From Bradyrhizobium macuxiense (GTDB lineage Bacteria > Pseudomonadota > Alphaproteobacteria > Rhizobiales > Xanthobacteraceae), in NCBI RefSeq assembly GCF_007993935.1, contig NZ_VITY01000001.1, positions 372,001 through 436,000 of the forward strand: a stretch of DNA of 64,000 bases. The letters run 5' to 3'. Shown one piece after another: positions 29,598 through 37,547 of this stretch (positions are counted from its first letter, which is position 1; every line of letters starts with the position of its first letter). Below the pieces are notes generated by a model, which was given only the letters and a program-made list of their open reading frames with translations, made no database searches and was not told the DNA's origin. The translations under genes were made by a program, and so were the position numbers.

Positions 29598-31564
29598 GCT
29601 GCTCTCCCCAGAGGTTCCCCCGAACCAATGGCCTGCATGTCGCAAATCCTGACCTGTGCCGCGATCGTGCCCTTCCGGCCATCCTCAAACGTGACGTCCG
29701 TGGAAATGTCGGCGTCCCGCGCCCCGTTGTAGAGCGCCGTCACCAACGGCGCATAGCGTTCGGCAATGAAGCGGCGGCGCACCTTCTGCGTGCGGGTCAG
29801 TTCGCCGTCATCGGCGTCGAGTTCCTTGTGCAGAATGAGAAAACGGCGAATCTGGGCGCCCGCAAGCACCTTTTCCCCGGCCAGCGAGCGGTTCACCGCG
29901 GCAACGTCTTTTGCGACCATGTCGTAGACCAGCGGATGCCCGGCAAGCTCCTGATAGGATCCGTAGGCGACGTTGTTTCGTTCCGCCCAATTCGCAACGG
30001 CAACCGGGTCGATGTTGAGCATGGCGCAAACGAACTCTCGCGAGTCACCGAACGCGATCGCTTCCTTGATATTGGGATAGAACTTCAGCTTGTTCTCAAG
30101 GTACTTCGGAGAAAACATCGTGCCGTCAACCAGCCGACCGACGTCCTTCGCGCGATCGATGATCTTCAGATGCCCGGTCTGCTCGTCAAAAAAGCCCGCA
30201 TCGCCGGTCCTGACGTATCCGTCGGACGTCATGGCTTCCGCGGTCTTTGCCTGATCCTTGAAATATCCGAGGAACATGCCGGGCGAGCGAAACTGCACTT
30301 CGCCCGATTCCGCGATGCGGATGTCAACGTTGGGCGCGGCCGGGCCAACCGTATCCGAGTAGATCTCGCCATCAGGCTGGCACGTTACATAAAGGAACGC
30401 CTCGGTCTGACCGTAGAGTTGTTTCAGATTTAATCCGATCGAGCGGTACAACGCGAACAGATCCGGACCGATGGCTTCGCCTCCGGTGTAGGCGACCCGC
30501 ACCAGAGACAGGCCGAGCACGTTCTTGAGAGGCTCGTAGACCAGCCAGCGCCCGAGCGCATAAAGCAACCGGCCCGACAGCGGTACCGGACGTCCCGTCA
30601 AGACTTGTTCGCCATACCGGCGTGCGACGTCCAGGAAGTAATCGAACAATCGCCGCTTGAGCGGCGCGGCGTCCTCCATGCGGACCATCAGCCGTGTCAG
30701 CATGGCCTCAAAACCGCGCGGCGGGGCCAGGTAGAAGGTTGGTCCTATTTCACGCCGATCCTGTTCGATCGTGTCGCTGCTCTCGGGACACGCCATGCAG
30801 AATCCGGCCACGAGGCCTTGCACATAGCTGACGTAATGATCGCCCGCCCAGGCCAGCGGCAGATAAGCGAACACCACGTCCTTGTCGGTCAGCTTGTCGA
30901 ACCGCGTGGTGTCGGTTGCAGCATCGATGCAGCCGCCCGCCGACAGCATGACACCCTTCGGCGCTCCGGTCGTTCCCGAGGTGTAGAGGATGACCGCAAT
31001 GTCTGAACCGTTCCCAGCCTGAACGTATTCATCAATCCGTTGACCAAGCGCCACGTCGGCCGCAAGCGCGGCGCGGCCGTCCGCAACGATATCGTCGATT
31101 GCGATCACTCCACTGCGCTCGTAGCCGTCGAGGCCACGCGGCTCGTCGTAGACGATCTTGTTGAGTTGCGGCAGCCGGTCGGACACGGACAAGACCTTGT
31201 CGACCTGTTCCTGGTCCTGCGCTGCGACGAGCTTCGTCTCGGCGTGAGCGAGCACAAAGGCAAGCTCATCCGCCACGGCATCCGAGTAGACCGGAACGGG
31301 AATGGCGCGCAGCATCTGCGCTGCCATCATGGTCCAGTAAAGCTTCGGACGATTTGAGCCAACAATGGCGATCGTGTCGCCTTGTCGCAAGCCAAGGCGA
31401 TCCAGGCCGGCGGCGTAAGCACGCACGATCTCTGCAACTTGAGCCCAGGTCCAGCTTTGCCAGATGCCGAGATTCTTGTGCCGAAACGCTGGGCGCGCGC
31501 CAAGCTGCGCGCCGTTTCGCAGCAGCAATTTGGGGAACGTGTCAAACGGTCCGCCGCCAGCCAT
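29594..31564 (-). CDS. AMP-dependent acyl-CoA synthetase (long-chain type)
   Basis: A 656-residue adenylate-forming ligase. The P-loop-like motif is ILYTSGTTGAPKGVML, followed by AYLPLAWAGDHY, the YTGGEAIGPDLF and LKQLYGQTEAFLYVTCQ substrate-adenylate motifs, and DGYVRTGDAGFFDE / LKIIDRAKDVGRLVDG near the hinge. It should activate a carboxylic acid as its CoA thioester. Its place as first gene of a Liv-type ABC operon suggests that the imported acid is its substrate; related operons handle aromatic or fatty acids. The catalytic lysine region near TRTQKVRRRF is conserved. Confidence 0.93.
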   Translation of the reverse strand: MAGGGPFDTFPKLLLRNGAQLGARPAFRHKNLGIWQSWTWAQVAEIVRAYAAGLDRLGLRQGDTIAIVGSNRPKLYWTMMAAQMLRAIPVPVYSDAVADELAFVLAHAETKLVAAQDQEQVDKVLSVSDRLPQLNKIVYDEPRGLDGYERSGVIAIDDIVADGRAALAADVALGQRIDEYVQAGNGSDIAVILYTSGTTGAPKGVMLSAGGCIDAATDTTRFDKLTDKDVVFAYLPLAWAGDHYVSYVQGLVAGFCMACPESSDTIEQDRREIGPTFYLAPPRGFEAMLTRLMVRMEDAAPLKRRLFDYFLDVARRYGEQVLTGRPVPLSGRLLYALGRWLVYEPLKNVLGLSLVRVAYTGGEAIGPDLFALYRSIGLNLKQLYGQTEAFLYVTCQPDGEIYSDTVGPAAPNVDIRIAESGEVQFRSPGMFLGYFKDQAKTAEAMTSDGYVRTGDAGFFDEQTGHLKIIDRAKDVGRLVDGTMFSPKYLENKLKFYPNIKEAIAFGDSREFVCAMLNIDPVAVANWAERNNVAYGSYQELAGHPLVYDMVAKDVAAVNRSLAGEKVLAGAQIRRFLILHKELDADDGELTRTQKVRRRFIAERYAPLVTALYNGARDADISTDVTFEDGRKGTIAAQVRICDMQAIGSGEPLGRAA

Positions 31565-32155
31565 GTCGGTCTCGGTCCCAAAAACCGGCGCGTTGGTTCG
31601 CTCCTGTTATGGTGATGCTTGCCCTTTTTGGGCAACAGCCGTGCGAGTGCCGCATGTTCCAGCTTACAACGGATCAGAAGTCCCACAAGTACCGTATTGA
31701 TAGATCGCACTTCTCCGCTGTGCGGCCGGGCGCCTCATCGCGCGCAACACGTCGGGGCTGGCGCCCGCGTTAGGGATCGTGCGCGCGCCCGGATGGGGCT
31801 GACTAAAAGCCGGTCCCGAAATCGGTTGCAGTGCGAAGCGGCTGGTCGGCTCCTGCAAGGGGTAGTCCCAATGAGTTGCAGGCCGCACGGTTTGGCAATT
31901 CACTTCTCACTGGCAAAAGCCTCTCTGTTGGGAGCGCTGGACAGCGGCCTCCAATCACTCAGTTGCCCGACGGCGCAAGCCCCCGCAGCAGAGATATTTC
32001 TATTTATCCGAATCACCAAATCAGTGTACACCCGACATGAGGGGCGCTTCGCGGTCGTCACGAACGTGGGTCGAGATGCGGTGGACTTCGAGCGTGGTAC
32101 TGGCGAGAGCACGCAAGGCGGACTGTGAAGTCGTGCAGGCCTGACGCCTATCTTC
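31565..32155. other. Long stretch without a convincing gene
   Basis: Between the acyl-CoA synthetase start and the palindrome at 32156 lie about 590 bp with lower and uneven GC. Short frames exist on both strands but none has a ribosome site, a signal peptide, or protein-like composition. The ABC operon promoter must be here. The stretch could be gene debris. Confidence 0.5.
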
Positions 32156-32281
32156 GTCCTGGCGAAAGCCAGGACCCGTTACCCCCAATGCCAATTGCCG
32201 CGCGAGGCCGGGGCCGCGATCGCTCGATCAACAGATTCCAGTGGTTATGGCCCCCCGCGTTCAGCCGGCTTTCGCCAGGAC
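32156..32281. repeat. Intergenic palindrome with GAAA-loop hairpin, family A copy 1
   Basis: GTCCTGGC-GAAA-GCCAGGAC (32156-32175) forms an 8-bp stem with a GNRA tetraloop. The right end (GGCTTTCGCCAGGAC to 32281) repeats the stem in inverted form. The element shares its design with the one at 45743-45877 but has different stem bases. Confidence 0.8.
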
Positions 32282-32449
32282 CACGGACGAATTCGCGGCG
32301 CGACCGGGCCGAAAACCCCCTCGAATCACGCCCGATCAATCCAAAAATGCCCCGTCCCTCACCCCATGCAGGGCCAAAATCCCTGCAAGACCCTTGACAT
32401 AGCTGCCCTTTCGGCAGAACGCGTGTGGTCAAGCCGTCATGGACATTTC

Positions 32450-33598
32450 ATGGATCTGATTAGCACGACCTCCGACCTCGCCGCCGCCTGTGATCGGCTC
32501 GCCAAACACAAGGTCATCACCGTCGACACCGAGTTCCTGCGGGAGACGACCTACTATCCCCTGCTCTGCGTTGTGCAGATGGCAAGTGCGGACGAAGCCG
32601 TCGTTGTCGACGCGCTGGCGCCCGGCATCGACCTCAAGCCGTTCTTCGAATTGATGTCGAACGAGGCCGTGCTGAAGGTTTTCCACGCCGCGCGGCAGGA
32701 CATCGAAATCGTCTGGCACCTCTCCGGCACGATCCCGCATCCGATCTTCGACACCCAGGTCGCGGCCATGGTGCTCGGCTATGGCGACAGCATCGCCTAT
32801 GACCAGCTGGTCGATCGCGTCACCGGCCATCGCCCCGACAAGACCCATCGCTTCACCGACTGGTCGCGCCGCCCGCTGACCGACGAGCAGCTGCATTACG
32901 CGGTCTCCGACGTCACGCATCTGCGCGAGGTGTTCGCCGCGCTCGATGCCGATTTGCGGAAGCGCGACCGCAGCGACTGGGTCAGCGAGGAGATGGAGAT
33001 CCTGACCTCGCCGAAGACCTACGACTTCCATCCCGAGCGCGCCTGGGAACGGCTCAAGACCCGCGTCCGCAAGCCGCGCGAGCTCGCGGTGCTGATCGAG
33101 GTCGCCGCCTGGCGCGAGCAGGAGGCGCAAAGCCGCGACGTGCCGCGCTCGCGCGTGCTCAAGGACGATGCGGTCGGCGATATCGCCACCCATGCGCCGA
33201 ACTCGCTGGAGAAGCTCGGCAACCTGCGGTCGCTGCCGAAGGGTTTCGAGCGCTCGAAATGGGGCGCCGACATCATTGCCGCCGTGCAGCGCGGGCTGGC
33301 CCGCGACCAGGCGACGCTGCCCAAGCTGGAAAAGCCCAGAAACAATTCCAACGGTGCGGCGACCGTCGAGCTGCTCAAGGTGCTGCTTCGCATGACCTCG
33401 GAGCGCCACGGCGTCGCCAGCAAGGTGATCGCCACCGTCGACGACCTCGAGCAGATCGCGGCCAGCGATCAGGCCGAGGTCGGCGCCCTGCACGGCTGGC
33501 GGCGCGAATTGTTCGGCGAAGCGGCACTCAAGCTCAAGCACGGCCAGGTCGCGCTCGCGATCGACAAGGGCCGCGTGGTGCGGGTCGATCGGGGCTAG
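32450..33598 (+). CDS. rnd: Ribonuclease D
   Basis: A 382-residue 3'-5' exoribonuclease of the DEDD family that trims tRNA and other RNA 3' ends. Exo I is [13 protein letters not shown] (Asp, Glu), Exo II is [10 protein letters not shown] (Asp), and Exo III is [11 protein letters not shown] (Tyr, Asp). An HRDC domain follows ([40 protein letters not shown]). ATG 32450 fits the family's length. The frame is open up to a TTG at 32195, but that extension would translate the palindrome. The sequence TTGACA at 32394-32399 might be a promoter -35 box. Confidence 0.95.
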   Translation: MDLISTTSDLAAACDRLAKHKVITVDTEFLRETTYYPLLCVVQMASADEAVVVDALAPGIDLKPFFELMSNEAVLKVFHAARQDIEIVWHLSGTIPHPIFDTQVAAMVLGYGDSIAYDQLVDRVTGHRPDKTHRFTDWSRRPLTDEQLHYAVSDVTHLREVFAALDADLRKRDRSDWVSEEMEILTSPKTYDFHPERAWERLKTRVRKPRELAVLIEVAAWREQEAQSRDVPRSRVLKDDAVGDIATHAPNSLEKLGNLRSLPKGFERSKWGADIIAAVQRGLARDQATLPKLEKPRNNSNGAATVELLKVLLRMTSERHGVASKVIATVDDLEQIAASDQAEVGALHGWRRELFGEAALKLKHGQVALAIDKGRVVRVDRG

Positions 33599-33872
33599 CG
33601 CACCAGGTTCCATCCGACCGTCGGCCATTGGCCGAGCGCCTTTGGCCTGTCATTCGACCGGCACAGGCTGAGGTTGCGTCACGCAAAACCACCGCGCTTG
33701 CTAACGCGCAATTTTCGTGTTGCAATCCCTTCACAATCGGATTGCGGCCGTTCGACTGTGCGTTTCACGACGTTTCTATCCAAGGCTTCGAGAGGCGAAA
33801 ACTTCGGACTTGAAGACTTTGGATCTGAAGACCCGGGAATTGAACAGACAGCGGAAAGCCCGCTTGTGGCGT

Positions 33873-33903
33873 GGCACGTGGAAAACGTGGCCGCGTCTTT
33901 TTT
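33873..33903 (+). promoter_or_regulatory. Hairpin plus U6 run in cold-shock gene leader
   Basis: GGCACGT (33873-33879) pairs with ACGTGGCC (33885-33892) with one bulged G, and six T follow at 33898-33903, just 23 bases before the cold-shock ATG. It looks like a weak intrinsic terminator inside the leader. The 328 bp between rnd and this gene contain no other gene, in keeping with the long leaders known for cold-shock mRNAs. Confidence 0.4.
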
Positions 33904-33926
33904 ATGTCTAGACTGGGAGAGAGACG

Positions 33927-34130
33927 ATGCCGAAGGGTACCGTCAAATGGTTCAACCCGACCAAAGGTTATGGGTTCATCAAGCCGGCCGTCGGTGACAA
34001 GGATGTGTTCGTCCACATCTCGGCGGTCGAACGCGCAGGCCTCAGCACACTGAACGAGAACCAGACCGTCGAGTACGAGCTGGTGGAGAACCGCGGCAAG
34101 GCGTCGGCAGAGAACCTCAAGGTTCACTGA
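33927..34130 (+). CDS. Cold-shock domain protein (CspA family)
   Basis: A 67-residue single cold-shock domain. RNP1 is KGYGFI and RNP2 is VFVHIS; the N-terminus GTVKWFNPTKGYGF is canonical. It binds single-stranded RNA and acts as an RNA chaperone. GGGAGAGAGACG precedes ATG 33927. A terminator follows 33 bp after the stop, so it is a single-gene unit. Rhizobia have many csp copies; which one this is cannot be said. Confidence 0.98.
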   Translation: MPKGTVKWFNPTKGYGFIKPAVGDKDVFVHISAVERAGLSTLNENQTVEYELVENRGKASAENLKVH

Positions 34131-34163
34131 TCGACGCTGCTAGCGGAATTCATCCCGATGCCT

Positions 34164-34187
34164 CCCCCGGCCGCATCACCCCGGGGG
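34164..34187 (+). terminator. Terminator after cold-shock gene
   Basis: CCCCCGG (34164-34170) pairs with CCGGGGG (34181-34187), loop of ten bases, followed by ATCCTTCTT. A seven-pair GC-only stem right after the gene supports termination, though the U run is broken. Confidence 0.65.
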
Positions 34188-34226
34188 ATCCTTCTTGGGG
34201 ATTTGCGTTGGCGCAGGCGACGCGCC

Positions 34227-34877
34227 TTAAGGCGCCGGCGCGATCAACGTGCTGTCGGTCGCGGCGCTGCCCTGCGTCCTGCAGATGTCGCCTTCGAGCT
34301 TGAGCCGGCCGCTCGCCAGCAGCCGCAGCGCCTCCGGATAGATGCGATGCTCGATTCCGATCACGCGTGCTGCGAGCGTCTCGGGCGTGTCATCGTCGGC
34401 CACGGTCACCGCGCCCTGCATCACGATCGGTCCGGCATCGGTCTCCGGAATCACGAAATGCACCGTCGCGCCGGACAGCTTGACCCCTGCACGCAACGCC
34501 TGGCCATGCGGGTCGAGGCCGGGGAAACACGGCAGCAGCGAGGGATGGATGTTGAGCATCCGCCCGTACCAGTGCCGCGCGAAGTCGGCGGTGAACAGCC
34601 GCATGAAGCCGCCGAGGCAGATCAGCTCGACCTGGTTGTCGTCGAGCGCCTTTTGCAGCACCGCCTCGAAGCCGGCGCGGTCCTTGCCGAACGGCTTGCT
34701 CGCGATGACGACGGTCGGAATGCCGCTGGCGGCGGCCTTCTCCAGCCCGGGCGCGTCGGCACGGTTGGAGATCACGACCGCAATCTCGGCCGGAAAGTCC
34801 GCAGCCTTCGCAGCCTCGATCAGCGCGGCCATGTTGGAGCCGCGGCCGGAGATCAGGATGGCTGTGCGGCGCTTCAT
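34227..34877 (-). CDS. purN: Phosphoribosylglycinamide formyltransferase
   Basis: A 216-residue folate-dependent GAR transformylase, third step of purine synthesis. [16 protein letters not shown] binds the phosphate, [20 protein letters not shown] holds the active-site loop, and [20 protein letters not shown] carries the Asn-x-His motif; [19 protein letters not shown] has the catalytic Asp. ATG 34877 overlaps the purM stop by four bases, so the two are translationally coupled. Confidence 0.97.
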   Translation of the reverse strand: MKRRTAILISGRGSNMAALIEAAKAADFPAEIAVVISNRADAPGLEKAAASGIPTVVIASKPFGKDRAGFEAVLQKALDDNQVELICLGGFMRLFTADFARHWYGRMLNIHPSLLPCFPGLDPHGQALRAGVKLSGATVHFVIPETDAGPIVMQGAVTVADDDTPETLAARVIGIEHRIYPEALRLLASGRLKLEGDICRTQGSAATDSTLIAPAP

Positions 34878-35947
34878 CGCGAGAGATCGAGATGACCGTG
34901 ATAGACCACGCGATGCTCGTCCTTCGCCTCGATCACCTCGCCGAGCAGCGTCACGGTCTCGCCGCCGGCGGTGAAGGCTTCGGTCACCGCATCGACCGCA
35001 TCAGCCTTGACGATCGCGATCATGCCGATGCCGCAGTTGAAGGTGCGCAGCAATTCGAGCTCGGCGATGCCGCCCTGCTCGGCCAGCCATTTGAACACCG
35101 GCAGCACCGGCAGCCGCGCCAGGTCGATGCCGACGCCAAGATGCTTCGGCAGCACGCGCGGGATGTTGTCGGTGAAGCCGCCGCCGGTGATGTGGGCGAG
35201 GCCCTTCACCGCGCCGGTGTCGCGGATCGCTCGCAGGCAGGACTTCACATAGAGCCTGGTCGGCGTCAGCAGCGCCGCGCCGAGCGTCATGACCGGTGCG
35301 AACGGCGCCGGCGCGTCATAGGCAACGCCGGATTGCTCGACGATCTTGCGCACCAGCGAGTAGCCGTTGGAGTGCACGCCCGAGGACGCCAGCCCGATCA
35401 CGGCGTCGCCGGCCGCGATATCCCCGGTCGGCAACAGGGTGCCGCGTTCGGCCGCGCCGACGGCGAAGCCGCCGAGGTCGTAGTCGCCGTCCTTGTAGAG
35501 GCCGGGCATCTCGGCAGTCTCGCCGCCGATCAGCGCGCAGCCGGATTCGCGGCAGCCCTCGGCAATCCCCGCGACGATCTGCGCGGTGGCCTCCGGATGC
35601 AGCTTGCCGCAGGCGAAATAGTCGAGGAAGAACAGTGGTTCCGCGCCCTGCACGACAAGGTCGTTGACCGACATCGCGACGAGGTCGATGCCGATGCCGC
35701 CATGGATGCCGGTCTCGATCGCGATCTTCAGCTTGGTGCCGACGCCATCGGTCGCGGCCACCAGGACAGGATCCTTGAAGCCCGCGGCCTTGAGGTCGAA
35801 CAGCCCGCCGAATCCGCCGATTTCGGCGTCCGCGCCCGGCCGTGCGGTGGCCCGCACCATCGGCTTGATCAGATCGACCAGACGATTGCCGGCGTCGATA
35901 TCGACACCCGAATCCGCGTAAGTGAGCCCGTTTTTGCGCTCGGTCAT
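34874..35947 (-). CDS. purM: Phosphoribosylformylglycinamidine cyclo-ligase
   Basis: A 357-residue AIR synthetase, fifth step of purine synthesis. [20 protein letters not shown] is the family start, then [52 protein letters not shown] and [19 protein letters not shown] used ATG 35947; a TTG two codons upstream is possible. It is first in the purM-purN pair and divergent from a CDP-alcohol phosphatidyltransferase. Confidence 0.97.
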   Translation of the reverse strand: MTERKNGLTYADSGVDIDAGNRLVDLIKPMVRATARPGADAEIGGFGGLFDLKAAGFKDPVLVAATDGVGTKLKIAIETGIHGGIGIDLVAMSVNDLVVQGAEPLFFLDYFACGKLHPEATAQIVAGIAEGCRESGCALIGGETAEMPGLYKDGDYDLGGFAVGAAERGTLLPTGDIAAGDAVIGLASSGVHSNGYSLVRKIVEQSGVAYDAPAPFAPVMTLGAALLTPTRLYVKSCLRAIRDTGAVKGLAHITGGGFTDNIPRVLPKHLGVGIDLARLPVLPVFKWLAEQGGIAELELLRTFNCGIGMIAIVKADAVDAVTEAFTAGGETVTLLGEVIEAKDEHRVVYHGHLDLSR

Positions 35948-36107
35948 GCCCAATTCCAGATGATCAGGGGCTGGTTACGAGGAATTCCGCCCCTGCGCAA
36001 TGGCTCGCGGGCAGCTCGCCGCGATACTATGTAGATAACACCCGGCCGCCGCGCAAAAGAGCCGGATATCGAGTAAAATCAGGCTTCTAGCCGGGAAGCG
36101 ATTCAAG

Positions 36108-36650
36108 TTGAGCATTCCGAACATCATCACCCTCGGCCGCATCATCCTGGTGCCGGTGATCGTCTGGGCCATCGTGTCCAGCCAGATGGAGATCGCGTTT
36201 GCGATCTTCGTGATCGCCGGCGTCTCGGATGCGGTCGACGGTTTCCTCGCCAAGCGCTTCAACATGGCGAGCGAGCTCGGCGCCCTGCTCGACCCGCTCG
36301 CCGACAAGGCGCTCTTGGTGTCGATCTATGTCGCCCTCGGAATCTGGGGCGCGGTGCCGCGCTGGATCGTGATTCTCGTGGTGTCGCGCGACATCATGAT
36401 CGTCTCCGCCGTGATTGTGTCATGGTTGTTCGACAAGCCGGTCGAGATGAAGCCGCTGATGGTGTCGAAGCTGAACACGGTGGCGCAGGTCGCATTCGCA
36501 GCCTTGGTGCTGGCCTCGCTCGGTTTCGGCTTTCAGCCGCATCCCTACGACCTGATCCTGATGGGCCTCGTCACGATCTTTACTTTGGGTTCGGTGTCCC
36601 TCTATCTCGTGGAGTGGGTGCGGCACATGAGCACGATCGAGGCTCGGTAG
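36108..36650 (+). CDS. CDP-alcohol phosphatidyltransferase (PgsA-like)
   Basis: A 180-residue membrane enzyme that joins a CDP-activated lipid to an alcohol. The signature D-x2-DG-x2-A-x-x8-G-x3-D-x3-D is present (SDAVDGFLAKRF to ALLDPLADK), but the usual Arg after Ala is Lys. The N-terminus SIPNIITLGRIILVPVIVW matches PgsA-type proteins. It could make phosphatidylglycerol phosphate or, as a second copy, a related lipid such as cardiolipin; the sequence does not settle this. TTG start at 36108. It is followed by a palindrome and hdaA. Confidence 0.9.
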   Translation: MSIPNIITLGRIILVPVIVWAIVSSQMEIAFAIFVIAGVSDAVDGFLAKRFNMASELGALLDPLADKALLVSIYVALGIWGAVPRWIVILVVSRDIMIVSAVIVSWLFDKPVEMKPLMVSKLNTVAQVAFAALVLASLGFGFQPHPYDLILMGLVTIFTLGSVSLYLVEWVRHMSTIEAR

Positions 36651-36712
36651 AGCATGATCCGCGGATCGGTTCTCGCGCGACAAACGCGAAGCGTTTGCGC
36701 TGAGATCATGCT
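36651..36712. repeat. Intergenic palindrome, AGCATGATC family
   Basis: AGCATGATC (36651-36659) is inverted as GATCATGCT (36704-36712). Inside, CAAACGC-GAA-GCGTTTG forms a second hairpin. It lies between the PgsA-like gene and hdaA, in the reading direction of both, and could attenuate transcription. Confidence 0.75.
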
Positions 36713-36737
36713 AGAATAGAGTGGTTTGGAGACTTGT

Positions 36738-37415
36738 GTGGCCAGTAGCGTTCAACCTCGTCAATTGGCCTTGGCCTTGCCGCACGAGGAGAAACTGACC
36801 CGCGACGATTTCCTCGAGGGGCCGGCCAATGAAGCCGCGCTCGCGCTGATCGACAGCTGGCCCGACTGGCCGAATCGAATCATGCTGCTGGTGGGTCCCG
36901 ACGGCTCCGGCAAGAGCCACCTCGCCGCGATCTGGGCCGAGAGCGCCGGCGCACGCGCGACCGCCGCGCATGCGCTGACCGCCGACACGGTGCCGGCGGC
37001 GCTCGCGACCGGCGCGCTAGTGGTCGAGGACTTGAGGCCGTCGGATTTCGACGAGCGCGCGATGTTTCATCTGATGAATCTCGCGCGCCAGGACGATGCC
37101 TACGTGCTGATCACGGCCCGCGTGCCGCCCTCGGCGTTCGAGATCGAGCTGCGCGACTTGCGGTCCCGGCTCCGCGCGGTGCCGACGGTGACGTTGCTGC
37201 CGCCTGACGACCAGCTGTTCCGCGGCCTGATCGTCAAGTTCTGCGCCGACCGCCAGATGAGCGTGGACGAGCCGCTGGTCAGCTACCTGACCAACCGGAT
37301 CGAACGCTCCTATGCCGCCGTCCGCCAGGCGGTCGAGCTGCTCGATACCGAGGCGCTGCGGCTCGGCCGGCCAGTGACCCGGGCGCTGGCGGCGGAGCTG
37401 TTGCGGGACGCCTGA
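36738..37415 (+). CDS. hdaA: DnaA-related regulator HdaA (Hda homologue)
   Basis: A 225-residue AAA+ protein related to DnaA domain III. The N-terminal QPRQLALALP is a clamp-binding motif (QLALAL), which ties it to the DNA polymerase III sliding clamp. Walker A is GPDGSGKS (53-60), Walker B ALVVEDL, and sensor 2 has NRIERSYAAVRQAVELLD. It promotes ATP hydrolysis by DnaA and limits re-initiation. I chose GTG 36738, six bases after GGAG; a TTG at 36726 is possible. Confidence 0.93.
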   Translation: MASSVQPRQLALALPHEEKLTRDDFLEGPANEAALALIDSWPDWPNRIMLLVGPDGSGKSHLAAIWAESAGARATAAHALTADTVPAALATGALVVEDLRPSDFDERAMFHLMNLARQDDAYVLITARVPPSAFEIELRDLRSRLRAVPTVTLLPPDDQLFRGLIVKFCADRQMSVDEPLVSYLTNRIERSYAAVRQAVELLDTEALRLGRPVTRALAAELLRDA

Positions 37416-37455
37416 CCGAAGCTGCGGCTTGACGGCGCGGGCGGGCGGAACATCA

Positions 37456-37473
37456 ATGTCATCGAAACGTCAT
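37456..37473 (+). promoter_or_regulatory. Candidate Pho box upstream of ppk
   Basis: TGTCAT at 37457-37462 and CGTCAT at 37468-37473 are 11 bp apart, the spacing of the two half-sites in the PhoB-binding 18-mer. It lies 75 bp before the ppk ATG. This suggests phosphate-starvation control of ppk-ppx. Confidence 0.6.
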
Positions 37474-37547
37474 CGCAATATCACATGGTCGGTGCGGCCT
37501 TCGGTTAGACCGCTCCGGCCCCCTGCCCCGAATTGGACCAGCACTTG

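Noticed and set aside
31619..32128. Open frame of 169 codons in the gene-free stretch
   Set aside because: No ribosome site, Arg/Ser/Pro-rich with no hydrophobic core pattern, and several overlapping frames of similar quality.
32195..32449. N-terminal extension of rnd from a TTG at 32195
   Set aside because: It would translate the intergenic palindrome and does not match RNase D.
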